Counted from the first letter of the stretch, positions 45,986 to 55,169 are shown. The stretch is 64,000 nucleotides of DNA from Nostocales cyanobacterium LEGE 11386 (GCA_015207155.1 JADEXK010000006.1:62001-126000); one strand, 5' to 3'. The notes: generated from the letters alone by a model not told the origin. Numbers and translations: made by a program.

Positions 45986-46074
45986 GGAATGGGGAATGGG
46001 GAATCGGGACTAAGAAAATCCCCCTCATCCCCCTACTCCCTACTTTCTTTTTGATAATTAACTCTTAAATAACA

Positions 46075-46854
46075 ATGATTGCCTTACAAAATCAAATAAT
46101 TCTAATCACCGGTGCAAGTAGTGGGATCGGTACTGCTTGCGCCAAAATCTTTGCCCGTGAGGGTGCAAAACTGATTTTAGCGGCGCGACGTGGGGAACGC
46201 TTACAGCAGCTAGCAGATACACTTAATAAAATGTATGGTGTAGAAATTCATTTGTTACCGTTGGATGTGCGCGATCGCCTGTCTGTAGAATCTGCTATTT
46301 CTAGCCTACCCCCCGACTGGTCTGAGATTGATATTCTCATTAATAATGCTGGTTTGAGTCGTGGTTTAGATAAGTTGCATGAAGGCAACGTTCCCGACTG
46401 GGATGAAATGATTGATACCAACATTAAAGGTTTACTTTACCTGACTCGCTATGTTGTTCCTGGGATGGTGAGTCGCGATCGCGGTCATGTGGTAAATTTG
46501 GGTTCCATTGCCGGACATCAAACTTATCCTGGTGGTAATGTCTACTGTGGTACGAAAGCTGCTGTCAGAGCAATTTCTGAAGGTTTAAAACAGGATTTGT
46601 TGGGAACTCCTATCAGGGTGACTTCCATTGATCCTGGGATGGTGGAAACTGAATTTAGCGATGTGCGCTTTCATGGCGATACCGAACGCGCCAAAAAAGT
46701 TTACCAAGGACTTACACCCCTGACAGCCGATGATGTGGCGGATGTGATATTTTTCTGCATCACGCGATCGCCTCATGTCAATATCAATGAAGTGATACTT
46801 ATGCCTGTTGACCAAGCCAGCGCCACCCTGGTTAATCGACAAAGTTTAGAATAA
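46075..46854 (+). CDS. SDR-family oxidoreductase (YdfG-like)
   Basis: 259 residues. TGASSGIG (NADP binding), an AARRGERLQQL basic patch favouring NADP, INNAGLSRGLDKL, a catalytic Ser in NLGSIAGHQ, YCGTK and DPGMVETEFS are standard for the YdfG / serine-dehydrogenase-like class acting on 3-hydroxy acids. No RGSGR motif. It lies 33 bases upstream of the P450 start, in the same direction, so co-transcription and a shared substrate are plausible. Confidence 0.85.
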   Translation: MIALQNQIILITGASSGIGTACAKIFAREGAKLILAARRGERLQQLADTLNKMYGVEIHLLPLDVRDRLSVESAISSLPPDWSEIDILINNAGLSRGLDKLHEGNVPDWDEMIDTNIKGLLYLTRYVVPGMVSRDRGHVVNLGSIAGHQTYPGGNVYCGTKAAVRAISEGLKQDLLGTPIRVTSIDPGMVETEFSDVRFHGDTERAKKVYQGLTPLTADDVADVIFFCITRSPHVNINEVILMPVDQASATLVNRQSLE

Positions 46855-46887
46855 AAACATTTGCTCAACATTGAGCTTGGTCAGGCT

Positions 46888-48306
46888 ATGCAAAATACTA
46901 CCAATACTGAAGATGTACTTGTGCTGGAGCCAGGACAATCGCCACCAATGGAGATTACTACTCCACCACGCCGTCCCAAATGGGATGACACGTTTAAGTA
47001 CATGGCAAATCCCGATCAATTCTGCCGTAGGTATCTGCAAGAATACGGCCCTATATTCAATACAAAAGTTTTTGGTCGCACCACTATCTTTTTAGGTTGT
47101 TCTAGAGCCATTCAAATGGCATTCAATGGAGACTTGAAATATACAGAAATTGCTTTGCCAGCCACCACAATGGATATGTTTGGCGAGTATAGTTTATTTC
47201 AACGTCCTGATTTGCATCGTCAGCGCAAAAGTGCCTTAGCTCCTGGACTTACTGGTCGTGTACTTGATGGCTATACACCCCACATCAATGATGTGATTAT
47301 TCGTGGTCTGCAAAACTGGTCTACCCCCAGCCACATGGCACTATATCCGGCTGTGGAGCAGATATGTTTTGATGTCCTCACGCCTCTGCTACTAGGAGTC
47401 AGCTTAGATGATCATGATCCCGCTACTTTCCAGGGGTTACCTATTACCTCTAAGGCAGAGTTAAAAGCTCTGTATAAGACCTACTTTGATGGCTTCTATG
47501 GATTATTTAAATGGCAGTCCCGTTTGACGAAATACGGGCGGGGAATCTTGGCACGCGCAGCCCTACTAGAATTTATGGGTGCTGTGGTACGGCGGCGCCG
47601 AGCAGAGGGTCAAGACATCAACCCCACAGCTGATTTTTTATCAATGATGCTGGCTGGACAGGAAGAAAATCCCGATGGCATATTTAGTGATGCTCTGATT
47701 GAAAATCAATGTTTGCTGCAATTGTGGGCATCACATTACGAGATATCTGGACTCATATCTTCGCTGATGTACCAAATTGCTCGATATCCGCAAGTGTTAC
47801 AAAAACTGCGGCAGGAACAAGCAAATCTGGTGGGAGAAAATGGTAATTTCCAGATGTTTTCACCAGAGCAATTGAAGCAGATGGTATTTCTAGATGCCAC
47901 AATCAAAGAGACACTACGAACTCTACCTCCCAGTGCTACGGCTATTCGCCAACTTACCAAGTCTGTGGTATTAGATGGTGTGTTGTATGAGCAGGGTTGC
48001 GCTGTCATGGCAGAGCCACGGATTGCACACATTATGCCTGAACATTTTCATGAACCAGAAGTATTCGCTCCAGAGCGTTTTCTCCCAGAACGTGGAGAGG
48101 GCAAGATGTACGAGTTCATACCATTTGGGGGCGGTGTACACGCTTGTCTGGGAGCGCAAATGGCGATCGCGGTCACAAAAGTGTTTGCATCCCATGTACT
48201 GCAAGCGTTTGACTGGAATTTAACGGGTGAACCAAAGTTTGTGCAATTTCCTCTGAAGAAACTGAAGGATGATTACTGTATTGAAATTGTCCGTCGAGTT
48301 CCATGA
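46888..48306 (+). CDS. Cytochrome P450 with unusual I-helix
   Basis: 472 residues with a heme-binding loop, PFGGGVHACLG (Cys420), an ExxR pair in KETLRTLPPSATAIRQL and a PERF-like FAPERFLPE. It resembles cyanobacterial CYP120-type enzymes (retinoid or fatty-acid hydroxylases). The I-helix that normally reads AGxDTT is ASHYEIS (281-287): the conserved acid-alcohol pair for oxygen activation is replaced by Tyr284/Glu285 with Ile286. The enzyme may therefore use peroxide or catalyse a non-monooxygenase reaction. ATG 46888 is preferred; the frame extends to a TTG at 46861. It is probably co-transcribed with the SDR upstream. Confidence 0.85.
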   Translation: MQNTTNTEDVLVLEPGQSPPMEITTPPRRPKWDDTFKYMANPDQFCRRYLQEYGPIFNTKVFGRTTIFLGCSRAIQMAFNGDLKYTEIALPATTMDMFGEYSLFQRPDLHRQRKSALAPGLTGRVLDGYTPHINDVIIRGLQNWSTPSHMALYPAVEQICFDVLTPLLLGVSLDDHDPATFQGLPITSKAELKALYKTYFDGFYGLFKWQSRLTKYGRGILARAALLEFMGAVVRRRRAEGQDINPTADFLSMMLAGQEENPDGIFSDALIENQCLLQLWASHYEISGLISSLMYQIARYPQVLQKLRQEQANLVGENGNFQMFSPEQLKQMVFLDATIKETLRTLPPSATAIRQLTKSVVLDGVLYEQGCAVMAEPRIAHIMPEHFHEPEVFAPERFLPERGEGKMYEFIPFGGGVHACLGAQMAIAVTKVFASHVLQAFDWNLTGEPKFVQFPLKKLKDDYCIEIVRRVP

Positions 48307-48390
48307 ACTGTACTTATTCAGCTTTCTTAAAAAATAAATTTGACAGTCGCAGGTTCAAAACATCTGCGATTTTTTGTTGGAGACAGTTGC

Positions 48391-48420
48391 AACTCATAAT
48401 CATTTCGAGTATGATTTATT
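48391..48420 (+). promoter_or_regulatory. Possible promoter/operator of the ZIP transporter
   Basis: AATCAT (48398-48403) and ATGATT (48411-48416) form an inverted repeat with a 7-base spacer, overlapping a TATGAT -10-like box. A metalloregulator such as Zur could bind, but it does not match the published cyanobacterial Zur box closely. Confidence 0.3.
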
Positions 48421-48448
48421 TATGTCAATCCAATAAATCACCCCAGCT

Positions 48449-49222
48449 ATGGAAAGCCTTGTAATCGGTGTACTTGCCAGTTTAGGAGCAGGACTTGCCA
48501 CAGTTATCGGTGCTTTGCCGATTTTACTACCAATTAAGATTACGCAACGAGTGCAGGGGATAATGTTGGGGTTTGGTGGGGGAGTGATGTTGGCGGCGAC
48601 ATCCTTCTCATTAATTATGCCTGGTACAGAAGCGGCGATCGCTCAAGGATATTCCCAAGCAAATGCGGCTTTAATTATCGTTGTGGGGGTGCTTTTAGGT
48701 GGAGTATTTCTCCAACTAGCACATCGGTTTATGCCCCATGAACACTTTTTCAAAGGAAAAGAAAATGTTAGTAGCCATAACCTCAAGCGAATTTGGCTAT
48801 TTATTGCCGCAATTACTATTCACAATTTTCCCGAAGGTTTAGCCGTAGGAGTTAATTTTGGCAATAACAACATTACAGATGGTATACCTGTAGCCTTAGG
48901 AATTGGCTTACAAAATATTCCTGAAGGTTTAGTAGTTGCCTTATCTTTAGTAGCAGAGAAATATTCAGCAGGTTATGCTATCTGGATTTCGCTGCTTACA
49001 GGTTTAGTTGAACCAATTGGTGGTGTGATTGGTGCAGGTGTGGTGAGTATTGCTAGTTTTATCTTGCCTTGGGCGATGGCATTTGCAGCAGGAGCAATGT
49101 TATTTGTCATTAGTGATGAAATTATCCCAGAATCTCATCGTCAAGGCTGGGAACAAGAAGGAACTATTGGTGTGATGTTGGGCTTTGTAGTGATGATGTT
49201 TTTGGATATTTCGTTAGGATAA
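48449..49222 (+). CDS. ZIP-family metal transporter (GufA/ZupT-like)
   Basis: 257 residues with eight hydrophobic segments. The metal-site helices read TIHNFPEGLAVGV and LQNIPEGLVVALS, matching the HN-PEG and QN-PEG signatures of GufA-subgroup ZIP proteins. The loop before them is His-rich (RFMPHEHFF) as expected. It should import Zn2+ or other divalent ions across the cytoplasmic membrane. Single gene with a possible operator upstream. Confidence 0.88.
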   Translation: MESLVIGVLASLGAGLATVIGALPILLPIKITQRVQGIMLGFGGGVMLAATSFSLIMPGTEAAIAQGYSQANAALIIVVGVLLGGVFLQLAHRFMPHEHFFKGKENVSSHNLKRIWLFIAAITIHNFPEGLAVGVNFGNNNITDGIPVALGIGLQNIPEGLVVALSLVAEKYSAGYAIWISLLTGLVEPIGGVIGAGVVSIASFILPWAMAFAAGAMLFVISDEIIPESHRQGWEQEGTIGVMLGFVVMMFLDISLG

Positions 49223-49318
49223 AAGGTACCGCGTGAGTTTATCTCACTGATAGTTTTAGACAGTACTAAAATAATTTTCCTCGCCATTTTTCAGCTTTAA
49301 AATCACAAGGAGCGAAAT

Positions 49319-49714
49319 ATGAACTTTATTCGCTTTGAACACATTAACCTAGCTTGTAAAAATATTACAGCTAGTAAGAACTTCTACCAAACGCTGTTTC
49401 CTGATTGGTATATACGTGCTGAAGGTGTATTTAATGGTAGTCGCTGGATGCATTTTGGCAACAATCAATTTTATCTTGCCTTGAATGACGATGCTGACCA
49501 AAAGCGGGTACATGAACCTTATGAAACTATAGGTATTAATCACGTTGGTTTCGTGATTAAAGATGGCGAAGCCATGAAAAACTTGCTTGATAAAGAAGGT
49601 ATTGAATACTACACAATGACAGCGCCTGAAACCAAGCACAGAATTTATGTCAATGACCCAGATGGTAACGAAATTGAGTTAGTTGAATATCAATCAGATT
49701 ACACCCTAAAGTAA
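49319..49714 (+). CDS. VOC-family (glyoxalase-like) protein
   Basis: 131 residues, two beta-alpha-beta-beta-beta units: FEHINLACKNITASKNFY and INHVGFVIKDGEAMKNLL, ending VNDPDGNEIELVEYQS with a metal-ligand Glu. Typical of glyoxalase/bleomycin-resistance/dioxygenase superfamily members. Substrate unknown. AAGGAGCGAAAT provides a good ribosome binding site. The following SDR is 70 bases downstream in the same orientation. Confidence 0.83.
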   Translation: MNFIRFEHINLACKNITASKNFYQTLFPDWYIRAEGVFNGSRWMHFGNNQFYLALNDDADQKRVHEPYETIGINHVGFVIKDGEAMKNLLDKEGIEYYTMTAPETKHRIYVNDPDGNEIELVEYQSDYTLK

Positions 49715-49784
49715 TGAATTTGTTTGATGACAGTTTAACTAATTTCCCAAAACTTTGATTCATGAGCAACAGGAGATAACTATC

Positions 49785-50501
49785 ATGAGTTCAAATCAAA
49801 AAGTTGCAGTCGTCACTGGTGGAAATCGTGGTTTAGGATTAGAAGCTTCTCGCCAATTGGCTAAAAAAGGATATCAAGTAGTTCTCACCAGTCGGGATGA
49901 AGCAAAAGGTAATGCGGCGGCGCAACAGTTACAAGCTGAAGGTTTAGATGTCATTTCTTATCCCCTTGATGTCACTAGTGATGAAAGCAGCCGTAAATTA
50001 GCTGAATTCATTCGCCAGAGGTTTGGTAAACTCGATGTTTTGGTAAATAATGCTGGTATATATATCGATGGTCAAGCCAGTGAAAATAGTATTTTCAATG
50101 CCAAAATTGACACTTTGCAAAAAACAATAGAAACAAATGTCTACGGTGTTTTACGAGTGACTCAAGCATTAATTCCTTTAATGAAAAAACAAAATTATGG
50201 ACGCGTAGTAAATGTTTCTTCTGGTATGGGACAACTCACTGACATGGGAGGAGGATCTACAGGATATCGTGTTTCTAAAACAGCTTTGAATGCTTTAACA
50301 CGGATTTTTGCCAGCGAGTTAAAAGGTACGAATATTTTAATTAATTCTGTATGTCCAGGTTGGGTAAAAACTGATATGGGTGGACAAGATGCAACACTAA
50401 CCCCAGAACAAGGAGTTGATACAATTGTTTGGCTAGCAACTCTTGCAGATGATGCTACTACAGGGGGATTTTTCCATGAGCGCCAACTGATTGATTGGTG
50501 A
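49785..50501 (+). CDS. SDR-family oxidoreductase (carbonyl-reductase-like)
   Basis: 238 residues: VTGGNRGLGLEASRQLAKKG, NNAGIYIDG, NVSSGMGQL, YRVSKTALNAL and CPGWVKTDMGG. The GGNRGLG cofactor loop and the length match carbonyl-reductase-like SDRs acting on small aldehydes or ketones. ATG 49785 has an AGGAGATAAC site; the longer frame from 49755 uses a TTG. With the VOC gene 70 bases upstream it may form a small detoxification operon. Confidence 0.85.
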   Translation: MSSNQKVAVVTGGNRGLGLEASRQLAKKGYQVVLTSRDEAKGNAAAQQLQAEGLDVISYPLDVTSDESSRKLAEFIRQRFGKLDVLVNNAGIYIDGQASENSIFNAKIDTLQKTIETNVYGVLRVTQALIPLMKKQNYGRVVNVSSGMGQLTDMGGGSTGYRVSKTALNALTRIFASELKGTNILINSVCPGWVKTDMGGQDATLTPEQGVDTIVWLATLADDATTGGFFHERQLIDW

Positions 50502-51051
50502 CAAAATGTTCCTGAATGCGAGTGTATTCTGAGTGGGAAAACGACTACATAATTCATGAAAACCTTTTCATCCTCTTCTTACTCAGCAACGCCACATGTT
50601 CTACTACAGCGCTGCGCGCATCCTGCGGCGAGGGAAACCCCAAGACCGCTTTAGCCTAACATTTTGAAATCTCAGAAAAAATGTGTGGGCTGATACAATA
50701 CATTCTAAATAACTGTTATAGGCTTTTAAAGCCCTTTACTTATACCCTTACGGCGGAAATTTCCGCTAAAGAAGCACCAGAGCGATAGGAAATTACCTTA
50801 ATAAGTGCGATTGATATTTATCAATTGCAACTTGTGAAAGTGTATGAGTAGTTTCCTCCGCTTTGGTGATTTACTTATTTTTGGCTTGTTAAATAAATGA
50901 AATTTTGTAGTGAGTTAGCGCGGTGAGTCCAGTCCTGTAAAGCCTTTTGGGCATAGCCGTGCTTACCATGTAGCGTCTCGGACAGGCGAAGGGTCATGCC
51001 TCTAGCCCTGAAAATCTTGATGATGAGCGCTAAAGCACGTCACGAACAAAA

Positions 51052-51084
51052 AGATCCCCGACTTCTTCGAGAAGTCGGGGATCT
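51052..51084. repeat. Perfect 15-bp hairpin repeat
   Basis: AGATCCCCGACTTCT - TCG - AGAAGTCGGGGATCT. A dispersed cyanobacterial palindromic repeat. It could also terminate transcripts but has no U-run. Confidence 0.8.
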
Positions 51085-51145
51085 GAGCCTCTCACTGTTT
51101 GCAAAGTATGGATTTCAGTCCACTTTAGTAGACTTTAGCTATTAG

Positions 51146-51165
51146 CCAAGAAATAAATTTCTTGG
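51146..51165. repeat. Short palindromic repeat
   Basis: CCAAGAAAT-AA-ATTTCTTGG, preceded by a TTTCAGTCCACTTTAGTAGA stretch. It resembles the GGACTgaAGTCC family at 57932-57951. Confidence 0.6.
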
Positions 51166-51322
51166 CGGGATATAAGGCAGGTGCAAAATATAAATTAGAA
51201 AATTTATTTTGAAGAATTAGGCAAACATTTTGATGGTACATACCTGATTGTCCCATCCACTATTAAAATCTATTTGCTGGGATTATTCAGCAACATGAAA
51301 ATTTTCGGAGTTTTGTTACCCT

Positions 51323-51922
51323 GTGCTTACCTCTCAGTTACCTATTATCAACGCCCTCAAGCAACCCACTAGTTATGCTTGGGTAGAACAAGCTCTAGCT
51401 AACTTAGACATCATTTTGCTTGATCATTCCCACTGTGAACGCAAAGCAGCTGGGGTAGCGTTAAATTTTATGTTTCGCTATCCTTCCAATACTAAAATGG
51501 TACGGGAATTAACAGCGATCGCTCGCGAAGAACTAGAACACTTTGAATTAGTTAATCAGTGGCTAGAGAGCCGAAATATAGCCCTTGCTCCCTTACCACC
51601 ACCTCCCTACGGTGCTGGACTAAGAGCCAACGTGCGTCCTCAAGAACCCCATCGTTTTTTAGATTCCTTACTTGTCACTGGTTTAATTGAAGCTCGTAGT
51701 CACGAACGCTTAGGACTATTAGCTACACATTGTCCTGAACCAGAATTAGCTAAATTCTATCGGGGCTTGATGGCATCAGAAGCACGGCACTACGGTACTT
51801 ATTGGGTTTTAGCTGATACTTATTTTGACCGTGAAATTGTCAGGCAAAGGCTAGATGAACTGGCGAATATCGAAAGTGATTTGCTAGAAAAGTTACATCC
51901 AGAGCCTAGAATTCATAGTTAG
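51323..51922 (+). CDS. miaE: MiaE-like tRNA (ms2io6A37) hydroxylase
   Basis: 199 residues, all-helical ferritin-like. The diiron ligands are visible: Glu in LLDHSHCERKAAGVA, EELEHFE, EARSHERLG and EARHYG. The protein matches MiaE, which hydroxylates isopentenyl-modified A37 in tRNA using O2. The start is a GTG at 51323 with CGGAG 14 bases upstream; no ATG fits the conserved N-terminus. A VOC gene follows after 27 bases in the same direction. Confidence 0.85.
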   Translation: MLTSQLPIINALKQPTSYAWVEQALANLDIILLDHSHCERKAAGVALNFMFRYPSNTKMVRELTAIAREELEHFELVNQWLESRNIALAPLPPPPYGAGLRANVRPQEPHRFLDSLLVTGLIEARSHERLGLLATHCPEPELAKFYRGLMASEARHYGTYWVLADTYFDREIVRQRLDELANIESDLLEKLHPEPRIHS

Positions 51923-51949
51923 TAGAGTTAGTAGAATCACGTAAGAGAT

Positions 51950-52357
51950 ATGATGCTTCAGTTAACACACATCAGGCTGCTAGTCTCCAACTTCAAAGAT
52001 TGTTTTCTGTTTTACCGTGATGTACTGGGATTTGATATTGATTGGGGTGACGAAAATAGTTGGTATGCCGAATTGCACACCGGAGATAATATCAAGCTGG
52101 CTTTGTTCAGAAAAGAGTTGATGGCTGAAGCCGTCCCTAGTGCCTATCAACCTTCGGCTGTTGACTGTCATAACAAAGTAGCTCTGGTTTTTGCCGTGGA
52201 TAACGTGGACGAGCTATATCAGTACCTCAAAGACCAAAACGTAACCATTGTCACTCAACCTGAAGATCGCCCAGCATGGGGGCTACGGACGGCTCATTTC
52301 CGCGATCCTGATGGTAATTTAATTGAATTCTTCAGCATGTTGGGAACTGGAAGTTAA
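51950..52357 (+). CDS. VOC-family (glyoxalase-like) protein
   Basis: 135 residues, MLQLTHIRLLVSNFKDCFLF at the start and FRDPDGNLIEFFSML at the end, with NKVALVFAVDNVDELYQYL between. A single-chain member of the glyoxalase/bleomycin-resistance/dioxygenase superfamily. It probably follows miaE in one transcript. Substrate unknown. Confidence 0.8.
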   Translation: MMLQLTHIRLLVSNFKDCFLFYRDVLGFDIDWGDENSWYAELHTGDNIKLALFRKELMAEAVPSAYQPSAVDCHNKVALVFAVDNVDELYQYLKDQNVTIVTQPEDRPAWGLRTAHFRDPDGNLIEFFSMLGTGS

Positions 52358-52419
52358 AGTCTCGTTGCTAACAATTATCCCATCTTTGAACCACCAACGA
52401 TCTTTGCTTTGTAGAAAGT

Positions 52420-52755
52420 TTAGCCAACAGCGAACTCGGTAAATTGTCTTTTAAAGGGGGAATGAAACGCCAAGACAATATCTTGTTTAGGTACACCTCG
52501 GTTGGTGAGTTCATTAGCAATACCTACTTCAGTACCATCGTGCTGAATCCAGATTTTGCCATTTTTAATGTCTAGATGTAAAACACAACCATATACACGC
52601 CGTTTATTTGACCAGCCTACATGAACCAGTTGATAGCGATCGCGCTCGTGATCAAAAATTACTTCTGCTTCGACTTGTTCGTTACTAGCCTTAATTTCGC
52701 TGTAAGCCTGTAGCAGTTCTTGAATTAGTTGGCGGTATTGTTCTACTTTTGCCAT
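52420..52755 (-). CDS. xisI: XisI-like fdxN-element excision controlling factor
   Basis: 111 residues. MAKVEQYRQLIQELLQAYSE, FDHERDRYQLVHVGW, CVLHLDIKNGKIWIQHDGTE and GVPKQDIVLAFHSPFKR are the conserved blocks of XisI. In Anabaena PCC 7120 XisI and XisH are required with XisF for excision of the fdxN element during heterocyst development. The gene overlaps the end of xisH by 13 bases, so it is translationally coupled. No recombinase or element is nearby, so this is an unlinked paralogue pair. Confidence 0.9.
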   Translation of the reverse strand: MAKVEQYRQLIQELLQAYSEIKASNEQVEAEVIFDHERDRYQLVHVGWSNKRRVYGCVLHLDIKNGKIWIQHDGTEVGIANELTNRGVPKQDIVLAFHSPFKRQFTEFAVG

Positions 52756-53159
52756 TTGACAATTACCTCCTCTTCTGGAGAAAAAATGATCAGTCTCACT
52801 TGGTAGCGTTGAATTAACAAGCGCGGCAGTTCTAGAGTAAAAAAGGAACGGTAAGTATCCGCAGGAACCGCTAAGTATAAAAGTCTTTCCGGTTGCTCTT
52901 CTTCCAGTGCTAGCTGGTATTTGAGAAACTGTCCCAAAGCAGTACTAAACTCAGTTGTAGTAGATGGACTGACAAAACTTTTAACTTCAACGGCGATTTT
53001 TTCTTCACCTCGTTCAGCCGCTAGAATTTTTTCTGCACCGAGGTCTATGTACATATCCAAACCACCAAAACGCAGGAAAAGAGGGTCATTGGTGATCAAC
53101 CACGCTTCTTTCTCTAAAGCGCGTCTTACTGCATCATGAAAAATGTCCTTCGCCGCCAT
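52743..53159 (-). CDS. xisH: XisH-like protein (PD-(D/E)XK nuclease fold)
   Basis: 138 residues. MAAKDIFHDAVRRALEKEAW, LRFGGLDMYIDLGAEKILAA, KIAVEVKSFVSPS, TALGQFLKYQLALE and RYQVRLIIFSPEEEVIVKW match XisH. The D-x(n)-EVK arrangement fits a PD-(D/E)XK endonuclease-like core. It is the first gene of a two-gene unit with xisI. The biochemical function of XisH is unestablished. Multiple such pairs occur in Nostoc genomes, often without an adjacent excision element. Confidence 0.9.
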   Translation of the reverse strand: MAAKDIFHDAVRRALEKEAWLITNDPLFLRFGGLDMYIDLGAEKILAAERGEEKIAVEVKSFVSPSTTTEFSTALGQFLKYQLALEEEQPERLLYLAVPADTYRSFFTLELPRLLIQRYQVRLIIFSPEEEVIVKWQK

Positions 53160-53556
53160 AGACTGCCATTAAGCGGTTGATTTTTTGTTATGTCTTGAGT
53201 TTAACCTTTTTATTGATGTAAAATTAAGCTAACTATCTTAAATGATACACAGCACTTCATTGCCAAAGACGTACCTTAAGAATACCTTAGTAATAAATTT
53301 AATATTTTATTTAAATCGAAAGCTTTAGCTTTAACCTTGATCCCCTACCATTTTTAGGCAAAATCAAGTGTGTAGTTACTATAGTGATCATTTACAAATA
53401 TAACGAGAATCTAAAAACATCCTAAAGTTTATTTTTTCCTTGGGATCGCTGAAACCTAGGGAAAATAATGACTTTTTGGCTATATTCCGTATTTACATCT
53501 AAGCGCAGAATATAAGGATGCAAATCAGCCCTAAACGGCACTAAAGATGAACCCAA
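53160..53556. other. Intergenic region between xisH and a Cys-rich gene
   Basis: AT-rich, no gene or known repeat recognised. The promoters of the divergent xisHI and the Cys-rich gene should lie here. Confidence 0.45.
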
Positions 53557-53871
53557 ATGAAACCCATTAAATTCTTGACATCTGCCTGTCGATATTGTCG
53601 TCATTACCAGCCAGAGGGTCGCCGTGGCGGAATGTGCCAACAGTTGGGATCGCCAGTTCAAGCCAGTTGGAAAGCTTGCTCATTGGCATTGCCACCTTTT
53701 GCACCTTCTTGGGAAACCCTAGAAGATGCTTGGAGTTTGCCAGATGCGACACGAGTTTTAGGTTCTTCTCATACTCTGGCTTCAGATATAGACAATAAGA
53801 CTCTTGCCCCTGTAGAGGAAGTAGCTAACTGTACCTCGCAAGAGGCTAAGACTAGGGTAGTGCGAATTTAG
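53557..53871 (+). CDS. Small Cys-rich cyanobacterial protein
   Basis: 104 residues. The N-terminal third has CRYCRHYQPEGRRGGMCQQ and a fourth Cys in SWKACSLALPPFAP, a CxxC...C...C spacing that could bind zinc or an iron-sulfur cluster. The C-terminal half is Ser/Thr-rich and poorly ordered. It resembles short conserved cyanobacterial proteins of unknown function. It is convergent with menB across a strong bidirectional terminator. Confidence 0.7.
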   Translation: MKPIKFLTSACRYCRHYQPEGRRGGMCQQLGSPVQASWKACSLALPPFAPSWETLEDAWSLPDATRVLGSSHTLASDIDNKTLAPVEEVANCTSQEAKTRVVRI

Positions 53872-53954
53872 TCACTTATAACTGGACTCAGTTTGTAGTT
53901 TACTTAAAATTAAGATTTATCTATAAGATTTCTAGTGCTGTCAACTTTGACATC

Positions 53955-53993
53955 TGCAAAAATCGCACCTTAAAACAAGGTGCGATTTTTGCA
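53955..53993. terminator. Bidirectional terminator between the Cys-rich gene and menB
   Basis: A perfect 17-bp stem (TGCAAAAATCGCACCTT with its complement) around an AAAAC loop. The stem carries A and T runs on both flanks, so it can act on both convergent transcripts. Confidence 0.85.
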
Positions 53994-53996
53994 ATT

Positions 53997-54830
53997 TTAA
54001 GGTAGCCAAGGGAAGGTGCGAAAATTCGGTGGACGCTTTTCTAAAAAGGCTTGTTTGCCTTCAGAACCCTCTTCTGTCATGTAATACAGTAGAGTGGCGT
54101 TACCAGCAAGTTCTTGTAAACCGGCTTGACCATCACAATCAGCATTAAATGCCGCTTTCAGGCACCGAATGGCAATTGGACTTTTTTCTAAAATTTCTTG
54201 CGCCCATTGAATTCCTTCGGCTTCTAGTTGTTCTATGGGGACGATGCAATTTACCAAACCCATATCTAGAGCCTGTTGTGCATTATATTGGCGGCAGAGA
54301 AACCAAATTTCTCGCGCCTTTTTTTGTCCCACGATACGGGCGAGATAGCTAGCGCCAAAACCACCATCGAAACTGCCAACTTTGGGGCCAGTCTGTCCAA
54401 AAATGGCGTTATCAGCAGCAATGGTAAGGTCACAAATCAAGTGCAGGACGTGTCCACCACCAATAGCATAACCAGCTACCAAAGCAATCACGACTTTCGG
54501 CAGGGAACGAATGAGACGTTGTAAATCCAACACGTTCAGGCGGGGGATACCAGCATCGTCAACATAACCCGCCTGTCCCCGCACACTTTGATCACCACCA
54601 GCACAGAAGGCATATTTGCCATCAGTGTGTGGGCTAGCACCCGTAAAGAGTATTACTCCAATAGTCGTATCTTCGCGGGCATCACAGAAAGCCTCGTATA
54701 GTTCAAAAACAGTTTTGGGGCGGAAGGCATTACGTTTGTGGGGGCGGTTGATGGTAATTTTAGCGATACCATCTGTTTTGTGATACAGGATATCTTCGTA
54801 AGTTTTGACAGTTTGCCAGTTGACTTGCAT
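53997..54830 (-). CDS. menB: MenB: 1,4-dihydroxy-2-naphthoyl-CoA synthase
   Basis: 277 residues, crotonase fold. [70 protein letters not shown] and the terminal [14 protein letters not shown] are characteristic of MenB. In cyanobacteria the pathway leads to phylloquinone for photosystem I. ATG 54830 gives the usual family length. It stands alone here, with a strong shared terminator. Confidence 0.92.
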   Translation of the reverse strand: MQVNWQTVKTYEDILYHKTDGIAKITINRPHKRNAFRPKTVFELYEAFCDAREDTTIGVILFTGASPHTDGKYAFCAGGDQSVRGQAGYVDDAGIPRLNVLDLQRLIRSLPKVVIALVAGYAIGGGHVLHLICDLTIAADNAIFGQTGPKVGSFDGGFGASYLARIVGQKKAREIWFLCRQYNAQQALDMGLVNCIVPIEQLEAEGIQWAQEILEKSPIAIRCLKAAFNADCDGQAGLQELAGNATLLYYMTEEGSEGKQAFLEKRPPNFRTFPWLP

Positions 54831-55169
54831 GGGAATAACGACACTGTTGTGCTTGAGAATTTTATCGCGGACGTAGGGACAAGCGATCGCTAAAATTTTA
54901 GTGTCTCAATTCAAAGCGAAGGAAGAAGGATGAGGATCATCCTTCTTCCCTCTGACTTCGTTGACAATAGAGGGTAAACAAACTTCATCACCAAGTGTCA
55001 CACAAAGATGGGAATATCTGGTAAGACGGCACTGACGATAATTGCCAGACTTACCTAATCTCGTAGTTGTTGCCTAAAAAATACCAGATTGAGAATGGCG
55101 TATTATGTACGCTGAGTCAGGTGACTGGTGCAAGATTGAAAAATAAAACTTATTTCGGAGCAATCAGAA
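54831..55169. other. Divergent intergenic region menB / GH57
   Basis: No gene. A CTTCTTCC-rich stretch near 54920-54950 forms a weak inverted repeat (AAGGAAGAAGGATGA / TCATCCTTCTTCC). No regulatory motif is assigned. Confidence 0.45.

Larger units (their letters stand above)
50502..51322. other. Repeat-rich intergenic region
   Basis: No gene. Contents include a GCGCTGCGCGCATCCTGCGG repeat near 50610, CGTCTCGGACAGGCGAAGGG near 50970, the perfect hairpin at 51052-51084 and a second hairpin at 51146-51165. All look like dispersed Nostoc repeats. Confidence 0.6.

Noticed and set aside
53422..53661. 79-codon minus-strand frame over the Cys-rich gene
   Set aside because: It overlaps the Cys-rich gene start and has no conserved features.
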